Below are positions 17,747-26,103 of a DNA stretch of 64,000 nucleotides, piece after piece (positions within the stretch are counted from its first letter, which is position 1; each line of letters begins with the position of its first letter). The stretch is from assembly GCF_015207395.1 (NCBI RefSeq), contig NZ_JADEWX010000008.1, positions 1 to 64,000 of the forward strand, read 5' to 3'. Both the position numbers and the translations under genes were made by a program. The DNA is from Nodosilinea sp. LEGE 07088. Its GTDB lineage: Bacteria > Cyanobacteriota > Cyanobacteriia > Phormidesmidales > Phormidesmidaceae. The notes beneath the pieces were generated by a model. That model searched no databases and was not told the DNA's origin. It saw nothing but the letters and a program-made list of their open reading frames with translations.

Positions 17747-18808
17747 ATGGCCAAGGGTTCACGCTGGGTTCGGTGGGGTTTTTTAGGTCTGCTGGTGCCC
17801 CTGGCAACGGGGTTAGCCGCCTGGCAGAGTTGGGCTTGGTGGAGCTGGGCCAACCAACCGGTCAGTAATGGCTCCCCTGAAACGGGCGACCAAATCGTGC
17901 AAATTCAAATTCCTTCGGGGACTCCTGGACAGCAAATTGGTCAAGATCTCGAAGCTGCCGGCCTAATTCATTCGGCCCTGGCCTGGAAATTATGGAATCG
18001 GTGGCAAACCTGGCAAAACCCTGAGAGCGAATTTCAGGCGGGCACCTACGCCATCAGCCCCAACGACTCTATGACCGCGATCGCGGCAACGATTCGCAGT
18101 GGTCAGGTGATCCAAACCTCCTTCACCATTCCAGAAGGCTGGAATCGTCGTCAGATGGGGGCTTATTTTGAGCAGGAGGGCTTATTTACTGAGGAGGCTT
18201 TTTTAGCGGCTACAGAGCAGATTCCTAGCGATCGCTACCCCTGGCTGCCCGATACGGTTCCTCACCTGGAGGGATTTTTGTTTCCTGATACCTACCAAAT
18301 CCCAGTGGAGGGGGTGACCCCTGACGCCGTGGTAGACACCATGCTGAGTCGCTTCGAGACGGCCGCTCTGCCAATCTATCAACAGACTAAGACAGACCTT
18401 TCGCTACTGGAGTGGGCTACCCTAGCCAGCATTGTTGAGAAAGAATCTGTGGTTCCTGATGAGCGCGAGCTCATCGCTGGGGTCTTTACCAATCGCTTGG
18501 CGCAAGGTATGACGTTGGGAGCCGACCCTACCGTGGAATACGGGCTGGGAATTGTGCAAACTAAAGAACAACCCCTCACCTTGGCTCAGGTGGGTACCCC
18601 CTCGCCCTACAACACCTACCTCAACCCAGGGCTACCCCCGACCCCGATTGCCAGCGCTGGTCAGGCTAGCCTGGAGGCCACCTTAGCGCCGGCCCCAACA
18701 GACTACCTGTATTTTGTCGCCCGTTACGATGGCACCCATGTTTTTAGCCGTACCTTAGCAGAGCACGAAATCGCTCGCGATAACATTCGGGCCACCATTG
18801 ATAATTAG
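17747..18808 (+). CDS. mltG: Endolytic murein transglycosylase
   Basis: An inner-membrane lytic transglycosylase that cuts nascent glycan strands during peptidoglycan elongation. It has 353 residues: a TM anchor around residues 8-30 (WGFLGLLVPLATGLAAWQSW), a LysM-like region with IPSGTPGQQIGQDLEAAGLI, and the YceG catalytic domain. The key segment ASIVEKESVVPDERELIAGV places the catalytic Glu near residue 231. The terminal motif SPYNTYLNPGLPPTPIASAG is intact. It starts 37 bases after the DUF3727 gene. Confidence 0.95.
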   Translation: MAKGSRWVRWGFLGLLVPLATGLAAWQSWAWWSWANQPVSNGSPETGDQIVQIQIPSGTPGQQIGQDLEAAGLIHSALAWKLWNRWQTWQNPESEFQAGTYAISPNDSMTAIAATIRSGQVIQTSFTIPEGWNRRQMGAYFEQEGLFTEEAFLAATEQIPSDRYPWLPDTVPHLEGFLFPDTYQIPVEGVTPDAVVDTMLSRFETAALPIYQQTKTDLSLLEWATLASIVEKESVVPDERELIAGVFTNRLAQGMTLGADPTVEYGLGIVQTKEQPLTLAQVGTPSPYNTYLNPGLPPTPIASAGQASLEATLAPAPTDYLYFVARYDGTHVFSRTLAEHEIARDNIRATIDN

Positions 18809-18955
18809 TCCCCGAGGTAGAGTCCTCAAGCCCATCTGGATCTAACTCAACCTAGCGATTTTTCCAGAAGAAAAATATTTGTACTGGATCTTGGGCCTAC
18901 CCGCTGTGGACGACCGATCTAGACTATGCTGACTCTGGGGATTAATGATTTGGTT

Positions 18956-19465
18956 ATGTCCTTTTCTCGCCTACTACAGCCCGATTTAGTTTTGGGTGGG
19001 AACGTCTTGCATGTTTCCCCAGCTTTACTGTCTCAGCACAACCTCAAGGGCCTAATTTTAGACGTAGACGATACCCTGGTTCCTTTAAGACAGGCCGAGA
19101 CCAACCCTGATCTAACCCAGTGGATGAGCCAAATGAAGGCGGTAGCCACTATTTGGCTAGTGAGTAATAACATTAACGCTCACCGCATTAGTCGAATTGC
19201 CGACCTCTTGGGGGTACCGTACCTAACCAGTGCTGGCAAGCCCTCGGGACGAAAACTGAAGCTGGCCCTAGCCGCCATGAATTTGCCCGCGAACCAGGTG
19301 GCTATGGTAGGCGATCGCCTGTTTACCGATGTTTTGGCCGGCAATCGGATGGGGTTATTTACGATTTTGGTAGAACCGATGCCAGGGCTTGATCAAGTGG
19401 CGCGCACATCCCCGGTGCGTTTGCTTGAGGAAACCATCTCCCAGTATTTAGGCGTCACGCTATAG
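18956..19465 (+). CDS. yqeG: YqeG-family HAD-IIIA phosphatase
   Basis: A small HAD phosphatase of 169 residues, close to the family norm. Motif I is LILDVDDTLVPL, motif II is WLVSNN, a Lys lies in AGKPSGRKL, and motif III is MVGDRLFTDVLAGNRMG. Its substrate is unsettled; the family is related to phosphatidylglycerophosphate phosphatases. The frame also has an ATG at 18926, but the ATG at 18956 (MSFSRLLQPDLVLGG) matches the usual family start. It follows mltG in the conserved ruvX-to-proB cluster. Confidence 0.9.
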   Translation: MSFSRLLQPDLVLGGNVLHVSPALLSQHNLKGLILDVDDTLVPLRQAETNPDLTQWMSQMKAVATIWLVSNNINAHRISRIADLLGVPYLTSAGKPSGRKLKLALAAMNLPANQVAMVGDRLFTDVLAGNRMGLFTILVEPMPGLDQVARTSPVRLLEETISQYLGVTL

Positions 19466-19877
19466 CCCCAGCTGGAGCCATCTCTCCTCCCCATGGGAGT
19501 GACAGGCAGTTACAAAACTCCATGCTTCAGGCACGAAACTCTACACTGGCAAACATAAAGAAAACATTAGATTCAATTTGAAACCTGAGGATACCTGGCA
19601 TATTAGTGGAAGATAAACAGGGGCCAGTTCTATAAAGGCTCTTAATTTAATAGGCGGTTTTTGGGTGTCAGTCTTTAGGTTGGCACCCAAAGTTTTTTAT
19701 GTTTGATCTGCCAGCGCGGTTGATATACTGCCAGAGCTATAGTTTTTGTCTGCTGTTTATAGCGATGGCCACTGCGCTGAGGGCACGAGTCACGGCTATT
19801 GGCAAAAGCTGGGGCGGCGCAGGGTTGTATAGCCATCGCTCCAGAGGGTTATGCAGACTGTCCTACCCGATCTGGCG
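19466..19877. other. Intergenic region before proB
   Basis: This 412-bp gap holds a strong terminator-like hairpin at 19661-19698. Three copies of the core AGCGATGGC or its complement follow (near 19757, 19828 and 19872), the last two facing each other and overlapping the proB start. The region between yqeG and the hairpin is A/T-rich and codes for nothing recognisable, so it may be a long 3' UTR or a small RNA. Confidence 0.5.
19661..19698 (+). terminator. Rho-independent terminator
   Basis: A 10-bp stem (TTGGGTGTCA with TGGCACCCAA, one U-G wobble), a 10-base loop, then AGTTTTTT. It lies 196 bases beyond the yqeG stop and 180 bases before proB, so it separates the proB transcript from the upstream cluster or ends an unrecognised small RNA. 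Confidence 0.75.
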
Positions 19878-21050
19878 ATGGCTATACCTGTGACTTCAGC
19901 TCAAACTCTGGTAGTTAAGATTGGCACTTCGAGCCTGACCGGATCGACAACGGGTCAGTTTGCGCTATCGACCTTAGCGGCGCTGGTTGAGTCTCTCTGT
20001 ATGCTGCGTCACCAGGGGCATCAGGTGGTGCTGGTGTCGTCGGGGGCGGTCGGCATTGGCTGCCGCCGACTACAGCTGACTGAACGCCCTAAAACCTTAG
20101 CCATGAAGCAAGCCGTAGCGGCGGTGGGGCAGGGCCGTCTCATGCGCATCTATGATGATCTGTTTTCGGCCCTGAACCAGCCCATTGCCCAAGTCTTGCT
20201 CACTCGCAGTGACCTGGCCCAGCGATCGCGGTATGTCAACAGCTACCGTACCTTTCGGCAGCTCTTGCAAATCGGGGTGATCCCGATCGTCAATGAGAAC
20301 GACACCGTCGCCGTAGAAGAGCTTAAGTTTGGCGATAATGATACGCTCTCGGCCCTGGTGGCCAGCTTGATTGGAGCCCAGTGGCTATTTCTACTCACTG
20401 ATGTCGATCGGCTCTACTCTGCCGATCCTCGCTCTAACCCTGGGGCAGAGCCCATCATCTCTATCGATCGCATGGCAGACATTCAGGCCTTCAAAGCCGT
20501 AGCTGGAGGTCAGGGGTCAACCTGGGGTACTGGCGGCATGTTAACGAAATTGGAGGCCGCCCAAATTGCTGCCACGGCGGGCGTTCGCACCGTGATTACC
20601 GATGGCCGCCAGCCCCAAACCATTGCCCAAGCCCTGGCCGGAGAAGCCGTTGGCACTCAATTTGCGCCATCTCCCCGACCCGGTCGAGCTCGTAAACGCT
20701 GGATTGCCGCTGGCTTAGCCCCCTCAGGCCGACTTCACCTCGACCGGGGAGCTAGCACAGCCATTGTGAATGGGGGTAAGTCATTGCTAGCAGCGGGTAT
20801 TACCCGCATTGAGGGTAACTTTGACGCCCAAGACGCCGTGGTGATTTGTGCCGATGACGGCACAGACATTGCCCGAGGCATTGTCAACTACAATGCCGCT
20901 GACCTAGAGCGCATTCTGGGTCGGCGCTCTGAGGAGATTAAGGGAATTTTGGGGTATGGGGGAGCCGATACCGTGGTGCATCGCGACAACTTGGTGATTG
21001 CCACTGACCCTGACCCAATGGAGACAGACATTCCCTTGGCAAACCTGTAG
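19878..21050 (+). CDS. proB: Glutamate 5-kinase
   Basis: Phosphorylates L-glutamate in the first step of proline synthesis. The protein has 390 residues: an amino-acid-kinase domain from [13 protein letters not shown] through [34 protein letters not shown] and [15 protein letters not shown], then a C-terminal PUA domain (residues about 285-370, starting [13 protein letters not shown]). The longest frame begins at ATG 19851. I prefer ATG 19878 ([16 protein letters not shown]), nearer the kinase start; neither has an ideal Shine-Dalgarno. An inverted repeat overlaps this start and may affect translation. Confidence 0.92.
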   Translation: MAIPVTSAQTLVVKIGTSSLTGSTTGQFALSTLAALVESLCMLRHQGHQVVLVSSGAVGIGCRRLQLTERPKTLAMKQAVAAVGQGRLMRIYDDLFSALNQPIAQVLLTRSDLAQRSRYVNSYRTFRQLLQIGVIPIVNENDTVAVEELKFGDNDTLSALVASLIGAQWLFLLTDVDRLYSADPRSNPGAEPIISIDRMADIQAFKAVAGGQGSTWGTGGMLTKLEAAQIAATAGVRTVITDGRQPQTIAQALAGEAVGTQFAPSPRPGRARKRWIAAGLAPSGRLHLDRGASTAIVNGGKSLLAAGITRIEGNFDAQDAVVICADDGTDIARGIVNYNAADLERILGRRSEEIKGILGYGGADTVVHRDNLVIATDPDPMETDIPLANL

Positions 21051-21109
21051 CATCCTGTGGGCATAAACTTAGCGGCATTGCTGGATTGGTATATGACTCG
21101 CCAGAATTG

Positions 21110-21194
21110 CCCCTCACCCTAGCCCTCTCCCGAAGGGCGAGGGGACAAGAGTTTAGCTCCCTTCTCCTCAGGGAGAAGGGCCGGGGATGAGGGC
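21110..21194. repeat. Dispersed palindromic repeat
   Basis: The left arm CCCCTCACCCTAGCCCTCTC faces the right arm that ends GGAGAAGGGCCGGGGATGAG, forming a long imperfect hairpin. This CCCTCACCC...GGGTGAGGG type of repeat is widespread between genes of cyanobacteria and other bacteria. It lies between proB and the convergent sugar transferase gene. Confidence 0.65.
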
Positions 21195-21306
21195 TCAATC
21201 ATGCCTGGAATCAGCAACGCCAACTTAGCCACCTACCGACTCTATGCTTGCCGCGCCCCTCGCTCTCCAGGGGTTGTAAGAGTTGCTCTAGTCACACCAC
21301 AGACTA

Positions 21307-21975
21307 CTACCAGGCACCTCTGCGATCGAACAGCAGGGCAATGGTTCTAAAAATCACCCGAAGATCGTACCAGGGAGACCAAATCGCCTGGTAGTGCAGG
21401 TCGAGATGAACGACTTCTTCAAAGTCTTTAATTGCCGAGCGCCCGCTGATCTGCCACTGCCCTGTAATACCGGGTTTGACATCGAGACGTCGCCAGTGGT
21501 GGTCACTGTAGTGAGACACTTCATCTTCTGTGGGCGGGCGGGTGCCGACCAAGCTCATGTCACCCTTCAGCACATTCCAGAACTGTGGAAACTCATCTAG
21601 GCTGCTTGTTCGCAGTATGCGACCAACCCGAGTAACGCGAGAATCGTGGTCGTTTTTAAAGATTAAACCCTGAGCTTGGTTAGCGACTGTTTGCTTCAGT
21701 GCATCGGCATTTTCAACCATGGAACGAAACTTCCAGATCGTAAACGGCCGTCCCTTGAGGCCGTAGCGCTTTTGACCGTAAAAAATAGGGCCGGGGCTAT
21801 CGAGTTTGATTGCGATCGCGATCGGTACCGCCATCAAAACCAATATGGCCAAACCAATGAGAGCACCGACAATATCAATGGAGCGCTTGATCAAACATTT
21901 GGCGGAAGGATGGATAACAGATTTAGAAACCCCTGATGGAGGGGTTTCAGACGTATCTTGACGAAGAGACTGCAT
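21307..21975 (-). CDS. Polyprenyl-phosphate sugar-1-phosphate transferase
   Basis: An initiating glycosyltransferase of exopolysaccharide or O-antigen synthesis that moves a sugar phosphate onto undecaprenyl phosphate. It has 222 residues: one hydrophobic segment (VGALIGLAILVLMAVPIAIA, about 36-56), then the conserved catalytic block KLDSPGPIFYGQKRYG, WKFRSM, LRTSSLDEFPQFWNVLKGDM, SLVGTRPP, and KPGITGQWQISGRS near the end. This is the C-terminal core of the WbaP/ExoY family without the long N-terminal membrane region, which is the short ExoY-like form. No other polysaccharide gene is adjacent. No close operon partner is visible. Confidence 0.93.
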   Translation of the reverse strand: MQSLRQDTSETPPSGVSKSVIHPSAKCLIKRSIDIVGALIGLAILVLMAVPIAIAIKLDSPGPIFYGQKRYGLKGRPFTIWKFRSMVENADALKQTVANQAQGLIFKNDHDSRVTRVGRILRTSSLDEFPQFWNVLKGDMSLVGTRPPTEDEVSHYSDHHWRRLDVKPGITGQWQISGRSAIKDFEEVVHLDLHYQAIWSPWYDLRVIFRTIALLFDRRGAW

Positions 21976-22418
21976 GGTAGATCCTGATCAAAAACGCGTG
22001 TGCCAGTCTTTTTTGAGCAGCTGGATGCCAAGTTATGCACAATCACACGCAAGGCTAGGGTGCCTTGACGCTGTATTTAATGTGGATATAAACTCCACTT
22101 CACCCTGAGAGAAAGAGTACCGGAAGTACGCAGATTGTTATGTGACCTTTATAACAACCTTTGCACCGTATAACTACAGATGGAATAACTTAGACCCTAC
22201 CAGCTCTGTAAAATGGCATCCGGCTAATATCGGATAGAATTCGTCCAATCTTTCTAAAGCGGGGGCCAGTATGAATTTTGTATAAAGCTTTTGCAGCTAC
22301 AGTGGGCTTGTCAGAGAAAACCCCCAGAAAATTGCTCTCGCTTAAGAGTCTGGAGAGAACAGATATTAAGATAAGCCTACAGTCAACTCCAGCACGCGCA
22401 CAAAGAAGGACGAACAGC
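21976..22418. other. Divergent intergenic region with an operator-like repeat
   Basis: This 443-bp gap separates the sugar transferase (leftward) from the HetZ-related-like gene (rightward). It contains TTGTTAT-N9-ATAACAA (22135-22157), a perfect 7-bp inverted repeat of operator geometry. A/T-rich promoter-like sequence (TTGCAC, TATAAC) follows just after it. Confidence 0.45.
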
Positions 22419-23558
22419 ATGGCCGCGGTAGACTCTATGACTGAGGATTGGTTAGTTCGCCTAACAGAAGATCTGCCTGATCAATCTCGGTCTACCTGCC
22501 TGAGTCTTGTCAACTGGCTGCTGGGCGAGTCACCCGACCGTCTCAATACTTTAACGGGATCAGATCTTGAGATCGCCCAGCGGGCGATTGAATACCGCTA
22601 CCGTATTTTGCAGCAGCGCTACTGGGATGTCAGCCCCGAGGAAGGCTATCAGCGACTGATTAAACGCCTCAGTAGCCTATTTCTGATTCGCAGCAAAATC
22701 AAGACCTGGATTTCACTCAGCCGCGATCGCCGCCGTTCGGTGGTCGATGTGATTCAAGAGGTGATTCAGGAGATGATGCGCAGCGATCGCCACCTGGCCC
22801 AGCAGCTCAAGTGGATTGCGACCTGCACCCGCAACTCCCGGCTGCGCAACCTGCTGATGCTGGCCAGCATTGAAGAATATTGCCTGCGCCCCATTCGCAA
22901 TCAGCCGCTGATTATCTACCGCTTTGTCAACTACCTGCGCCGCAGCCAGAAGGGCGGCATGACCCAGGTGCCCACTGGCGAACTCATTCGCCTGGTCTCA
23001 GACGAAATTTCGGCGGGCGACGGCGAAGACTCGCTCAGCCTGCTCGATGTAGAAGCCTGGAACCAGTACCAGGAAACCCAAACCGAGCTCGAACAGCAGA
23101 GCCTGCGCCACCAGGTCAAAACCTCCTTTGCCAACTATCTCAGCCGCAACCTCGACGACACCGCCGCCCGCTGGCTAGAGCTGCACCTCAAGGGCCTCAG
23201 CCAGGAGCAGATTGCCCAAGCGCTGGATATGCCGGTGCAGCAGGTGTACCGCCTGCGGGAAAAAATCAGCTACCATGCCATTCGCATTTTTGCTCTGCGG
23301 GAGCAGCCAGCGATGGTGCTGGGCTGGCTCAAGACCTCGCTGCAAGAGCACAATTTTGGCCTCACCCCCGCCCAGTGGGAGCAGTTTTGGCCCAGCCTCT
23401 CGACCGAAGAGCAGGCGATTTTGACCGCCTACAAAGACGGGCAACCCACTGAGGAGCTGGCGCGTCGCCTGGGGTTGAAAAACAGGCAAATTCAGGCCCA
23501 ATGGGTGCAGATCTATTTGCAGGCCCAGGAACTGCGCACCCAGGGCGGCGATGGCTAG
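22419..23558 (+). CDS. HetZ-related-like protein with sigma-region-4-like HTH
   Basis: The product has 379 residues and no membrane segment. The N-terminal half is helical and rich in Arg (EIAQRAIEYRYRILQQRYWD, LSRDRRRSVVDVIQEVIQEM, EEYCLRPIRNQPLIIYRFVN, YLRRSQKGGMTQVPTGEL). The C-terminal half has two predicted helix-turn-helix units, LKGLSQEQIAQALDMPVQQV and TEELARRLGLKNRQIQAQWV, like sigma-70 region 4. From memory it resembles proteins annotated as HetZ-related protein 2 in cyanobacteria, but I cannot confirm this. ATG 22419 is preceded by AAGGA at 8 bases. Its stop codon touches the first copy of the tandem repeat at 23557. Confidence 0.65.
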   Translation: MAAVDSMTEDWLVRLTEDLPDQSRSTCLSLVNWLLGESPDRLNTLTGSDLEIAQRAIEYRYRILQQRYWDVSPEEGYQRLIKRLSSLFLIRSKIKTWISLSRDRRRSVVDVIQEVIQEMMRSDRHLAQQLKWIATCTRNSRLRNLLMLASIEEYCLRPIRNQPLIIYRFVNYLRRSQKGGMTQVPTGELIRLVSDEISAGDGEDSLSLLDVEAWNQYQETQTELEQQSLRHQVKTSFANYLSRNLDDTAARWLELHLKGLSQEQIAQALDMPVQQVYRLREKISYHAIRIFALREQPAMVLGWLKTSLQEHNFGLTPAQWEQFWPSLSTEEQAILTAYKDGQPTEELARRLGLKNRQIQAQWVQIYLQAQELRTQGGDG

Positions 23559-24080
23559 TCAACAGCACCTCTCGATGATGGGCACGGGTAAGGCCCTTTG
23601 CCCATCCTACGTGTGGTTTTGGGTCGGTCGGTGGGTACTCCTAATTCTATGGAATACCGACGCTACTACCAGAACGGGGGCTCGTACTTTTTTACGGTTG
23701 TAACTGAAAATCGACGGCCTCTACTGACTCAGTCAACAGCACCTCTCGATGATGGGCACGGGTAAGGCCCTTTGCCCATCCTACGTGTGGTTTTGGGTCG
23801 GTCGGTGGGTACTCCTAATTCTATGGAATACCGACGCTACTACCAGAACGGGGGCTCGTACTTTTTTACGGTTGTAACTGAAAATCGACGGCCTCTACTG
23901 ACTCAGTCAACAGCACCTCTCGATGATGGGCACGGGTAAGGCCCTTTGCCCATCCTACGTGTGGTTTTGGGTCGGTCGGTGGGTACTCCTAATTCTATGG
24001 AATACCGACGCTACTACCAGAACGGGGGCTCGTACTTTTTTACGGTTGTAACTGAAAATCGACGGCCTCTACTGACTCAG
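23557..24080 (+). repeat. Three exact tandem copies of a 174-bp REP/RAYT unit
   Basis: The sequence starting AGTCAACAGCACCTCTCGAT recurs at 23557, 23731 and 23905, an exact 174-bp period. Each unit carries a REP-type palindrome (GATGGGCACGGG...CCCATCCTACG) and then the RAYT gene start through ...RRPLLTQ. In copies 1 and 2 the frame runs from ATG 23649 or 23823 into the next unit and stops after ten more residues, giving 38-residue decoy peptides. Only copy 3 continues into the full gene. The copies look identical by eye, so the amplification is recent or an assembly product. Confidence 0.95.
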
Positions 24081-24488
24081 CACATTGATCGCCTGCGGAA
24101 CGCTTTTCGCCATAGTATGGAGCGTTACCCGTTTGTGATTGAGGGCATTGTGGTATTGCCAGACCATCTGCACACGCTATGGCGCTTACCCGATGGCGAC
24201 GATGACTTTTCCCTGCGTTGGATGGTAATTAAGCGCAAGTTTTCGGCTGGCCTGAAGCCTGGCATAGTCAACGCCTCTAAACGAGCCAAGCGAGAGAAAG
24301 GTATTTGGCAGCGGCGCTTTTGGGAGCACTGTATCCGGGATGAGCGAGATTGGCGATGTCATCTGGACTATATCCATTACAATCCCGTTAAGCATGGCTA
24401 TTGCCATAAACCAGCGGATTGGCCCTACAGCTCTTTCCATCGCTCGGTGAGGCAAGGATTGTATACAGCCGATTGGAGCAGCGAATAG
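23997..24488 (+). CDS. REP-associated tyrosine transposase (RAYT)
   Basis: A Y1/HUH single-strand nuclease of the IS200-like family that recognises REP hairpins. It has 163 residues, the normal length. The HUH motif is His57-Leu-His59 in VVLPDHLHTLWRLP, and the catalytic Tyr is Tyr125 in HLDYIHYNPVKHGYC. The N-terminus YYQNGGSYFFTVVTENRRPL is typical. The frame extends upstream to 23946, but ATG 23997 (MEYRRYYQNGG) is the natural start. The gene appears intact despite the duplicated 5' region. Transcription might run from any of the three copies of the upstream region. Confidence 0.93.
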   Translation: MEYRRYYQNGGSYFFTVVTENRRPLLTQHIDRLRNAFRHSMERYPFVIEGIVVLPDHLHTLWRLPDGDDDFSLRWMVIKRKFSAGLKPGIVNASKRAKREKGIWQRRFWEHCIRDERDWRCHLDYIHYNPVKHGYCHKPADWPYSSFHRSVRQGLYTADWSSE

Positions 24489-24492
24489 ACAC

Positions 24493-24535
24493 GTCCACAC
24501 GTAGGATGGGCAAAGCAACGCGTGCCCATCAATGC
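24493..24535. repeat. REP palindrome downstream of RAYT, copy 1
   Basis: GTAGGATGGGCAAAG with the matching arm GTGCCCATC forms an 8-bp stem (GATGGGCA/TGCCCATC). It begins 5 bases after the RAYT stop and is inverted relative to the upstream copies. Confidence 0.8.
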
Positions 24536-24556
24536 AACCCCACCTCAACCCCAGGG

Positions 24557-24599
24557 TCCACACCGTAGGATGGGCAAAGCAACGCGTGCCCATCATCCC
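24557..24599. repeat. REP palindrome downstream of RAYT, copy 2
   Basis: Nearly identical to the preceding copy (same 8-bp stem, same internal AAGCAACGCG), 64 bases on and in the same direction. Confidence 0.8.
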
Positions 24600-24634
24600 C
24601 ATCATTTATAAAACACCCCCCACCCATCGATGGG

Positions 24635-25549
24635 TTACCTTTGTCGGGTGTGATGGGCGCGGGGTATGAGTACCTCTTGGCGATGGGCACGGGCAAGGCC
24701 CTTTGCCCATCCTACGGGCTCGGCATCGGAGGTCTGGGGGCCATCCCCAGCCGGGGGTGAGGTGTCAGCCTGTCCCTGAACCACCTCCCGCACCACCAGA
24801 TCGCAGAGCTTCTGGGTCAAAAACGGCTGGCCCCCCGTCCAGCGCAAAATCTCGGTCAGCACCACCTGGGGGTTGGCCACCAACCCGACCAGCCCGTTCG
24901 CCAGGGGCCGAGCCTCGGCCAGGGTAAAGCCCGTCAGCGGGATCGATCGGCCAATATTGAACGGCGTGCGCTCGTTGTCTTGAATTAGATCCGCCGAGGT
25001 GGCTACGCCCAGCAGGGCGAAGGTGAGGCGACGGTAGGAGGGATCGTCGTTGCGGCGGTTGAAGCAGGCGCGAATCAGGGCAAAAAAGTCGTCGTGGCTA
25101 AACCCCAGGCTCAGCACGCTATCGATTTCGTCGATAAAAATCACAATGGGTTGAGTAACCCTGGCCAACAGCTCTGAATGCAAAAGTTTGCCAAACCGCT
25201 GCACGGGTGAGAGGGGGTGCTGGGCCTCCCACCAGGTGCCCAGGTCAAACTCGGGCCGCAGGCCAAAGTTTTCGGCGAGCAGATCCACCAGACCCGCATA
25301 CCATTCGGTGGGGGTGAGCTGCTCGGTGCCAATTTCCGCCAGGTCAATGGCGGCACAGGCCACGCCGTCATTTTGAAGACGTTGCAGGGTGCGATCGCGC
25401 AGGCTGGTTTTGCCCATCTGACGTGAGTTGAGCACGTAGCAGTAGTCGCCCTGCCGGAGAGCATCGTAAAAGTCCTGGTCGGCCTGGCGTTCTACATAGG
25501 TGGGGGCATCCAGGGGCAACCCACCCCCGACTTGGTAGGGTGCTGTCAT
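24635..25549 (-). CDS. AAA-like (STAND-type) ATPase, C-terminus lost to REP DNA
   Basis: The product has 304 residues and matches the AAA-like domain common in cyanobacterial STAND proteins. The start VGGGLPLDAPTYVERQADQD leads to Walker A at residues 41-48 (NSRQMGKT). Walker B is at 135-142 (IVIFIDEI). The sensor-like region LLGVATSADLIQDNERTPF and RWTGGQPFLTQKLCDLV follow. From residue 278 the sequence is VGWAKGLARAHRQ, translated REP repeat, after which the frame soon stops. Family members normally go on with the end of this domain and often a sensor module, so the gene is truncated and may be dead. Start ATG 25547-25549. Confidence 0.8.
   Translation of the reverse strand: MTAPYQVGGGLPLDAPTYVERQADQDFYDALRQGDYCYVLNSRQMGKTSLRDRTLQRLQNDGVACAAIDLAEIGTEQLTPTEWYAGLVDLLAENFGLRPEFDLGTWWEAQHPLSPVQRFGKLLHSELLARVTQPIVIFIDEIDSVLSLGFSHDDFFALIRACFNRRNDDPSYRRLTFALLGVATSADLIQDNERTPFNIGRSIPLTGFTLAEARPLANGLVGLVANPQVVLTEILRWTGGQPFLTQKLCDLVVREVVQGQADTSPPAGDGPQTSDAEPVGWAKGLARAHRQEVLIPRAHHTRQR
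24682..24717. repeat. REP palindrome inside the end of the AAA-like gene
   Basis: GATGGGCACGGGCAAGGCCC followed by TTTGCCCATCCTACGG matches the upstream REP form with one difference in the first 17 bases. It supplies the last coding sequence of the minus-strand AAA-like gene (VGWAKGLARAHRQ is REP-encoded). Confidence 0.8.
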
Positions 25550-25809
25550 GGCGCTGAGCAGAGTTGACTAGGGGCATTTTCCACATCATAAACCGCCTGG
25601 CTGGCCAACCCCAGGTTTGAGTTGTTTCATTTAAGACATGGCCCTAGCTCTACCGCCGCAGGCCACGGCGTTGACGGCGATCGCGATCGTTCAGATCCAG
25701 GCTTGAGGTTGAAGGCGTTATCCCCTCCCGAAGCCACCCCAAATAAGTGCCGGACAAAAACCGATCTGACAGGCTATTCTGTGGGAGTCACCAAGCTCTG
25801 GCCCTTACT

Positions 25810-26103
25810 ATGCATGAGACTACGCTGGCTCCTCTGGTGGAACGCATCACACAACAGTTGCAGCAGTTTTCCGAAGATGAACTACACGTTATTCAGGACT
25901 TTGTCGCCTTTCTAATTTGGAAGCGCCGTTATGGGTCTGAACAAGATAATGGCGAAACGGCTAAATCTGCCGAATCGCGGGCAATGGAACGTTTGCCTGA
26001 CCTGGATGACCCCACTCAATGGATCACTGTGACTCAGCAAGACGAAGACATTAACGAAGCTGACCTGAATCATTGGCTGCAAACCCGTGGGTATCAAGGT
26101 TAG
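25810..26103 (+). CDS. Antitoxin-like protein
   Basis: The product has 97 residues: an N-terminal helical part (LAPLVERITQQLQQFSEDEL then VIQDFVAFLIWKRRYG) resembling DUF2281-type antitoxins, and an acidic C-terminus (DLDDPTQWITVTQQDEDINE). It is assigned as an antitoxin mainly because the RelE-like gene overlaps its end by 17 bases. ATG 25810 (MHETTLAPL) is chosen; the frame continues to 25747 without Shine-Dalgarno support. Antitoxins of this kind usually neutralise the toxin and repress the operon. Confidence 0.6.
   Translation: MHETTLAPLVERITQQLQQFSEDELHVIQDFVAFLIWKRRYGSEQDNGETAKSAESRAMERLPDLDDPTQWITVTQQDEDINEADLNHWLQTRGYQG

Larger units (their letters stand above)
23557..24717. mobile_element. 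REP/RAYT element (REPtron-like)
   Basis: One RAYT gene is surrounded by six REP-type palindromes: three upstream (inside the tandem units, cores near 23577, 23751 and 23925), two downstream in inverted orientation (24493-24535 and 24557-24599), and one further copy in the upstream orientation at 24682-24717. This arrangement, a RAYT flanked by inverted REPs, is the known organisation by which RAYT enzymes mobilise REP sequences in trans. The right end runs into the neighbouring AAA-like ATPase gene. Confidence 0.8.

Noticed and set aside
23649-23939. Two short RAYT-like reading frames taken as separate genes
   Set aside because: They are the duplicated 5' end of the RAYT gene and stop after 38 residues; recorded as part of the tandem repeat.
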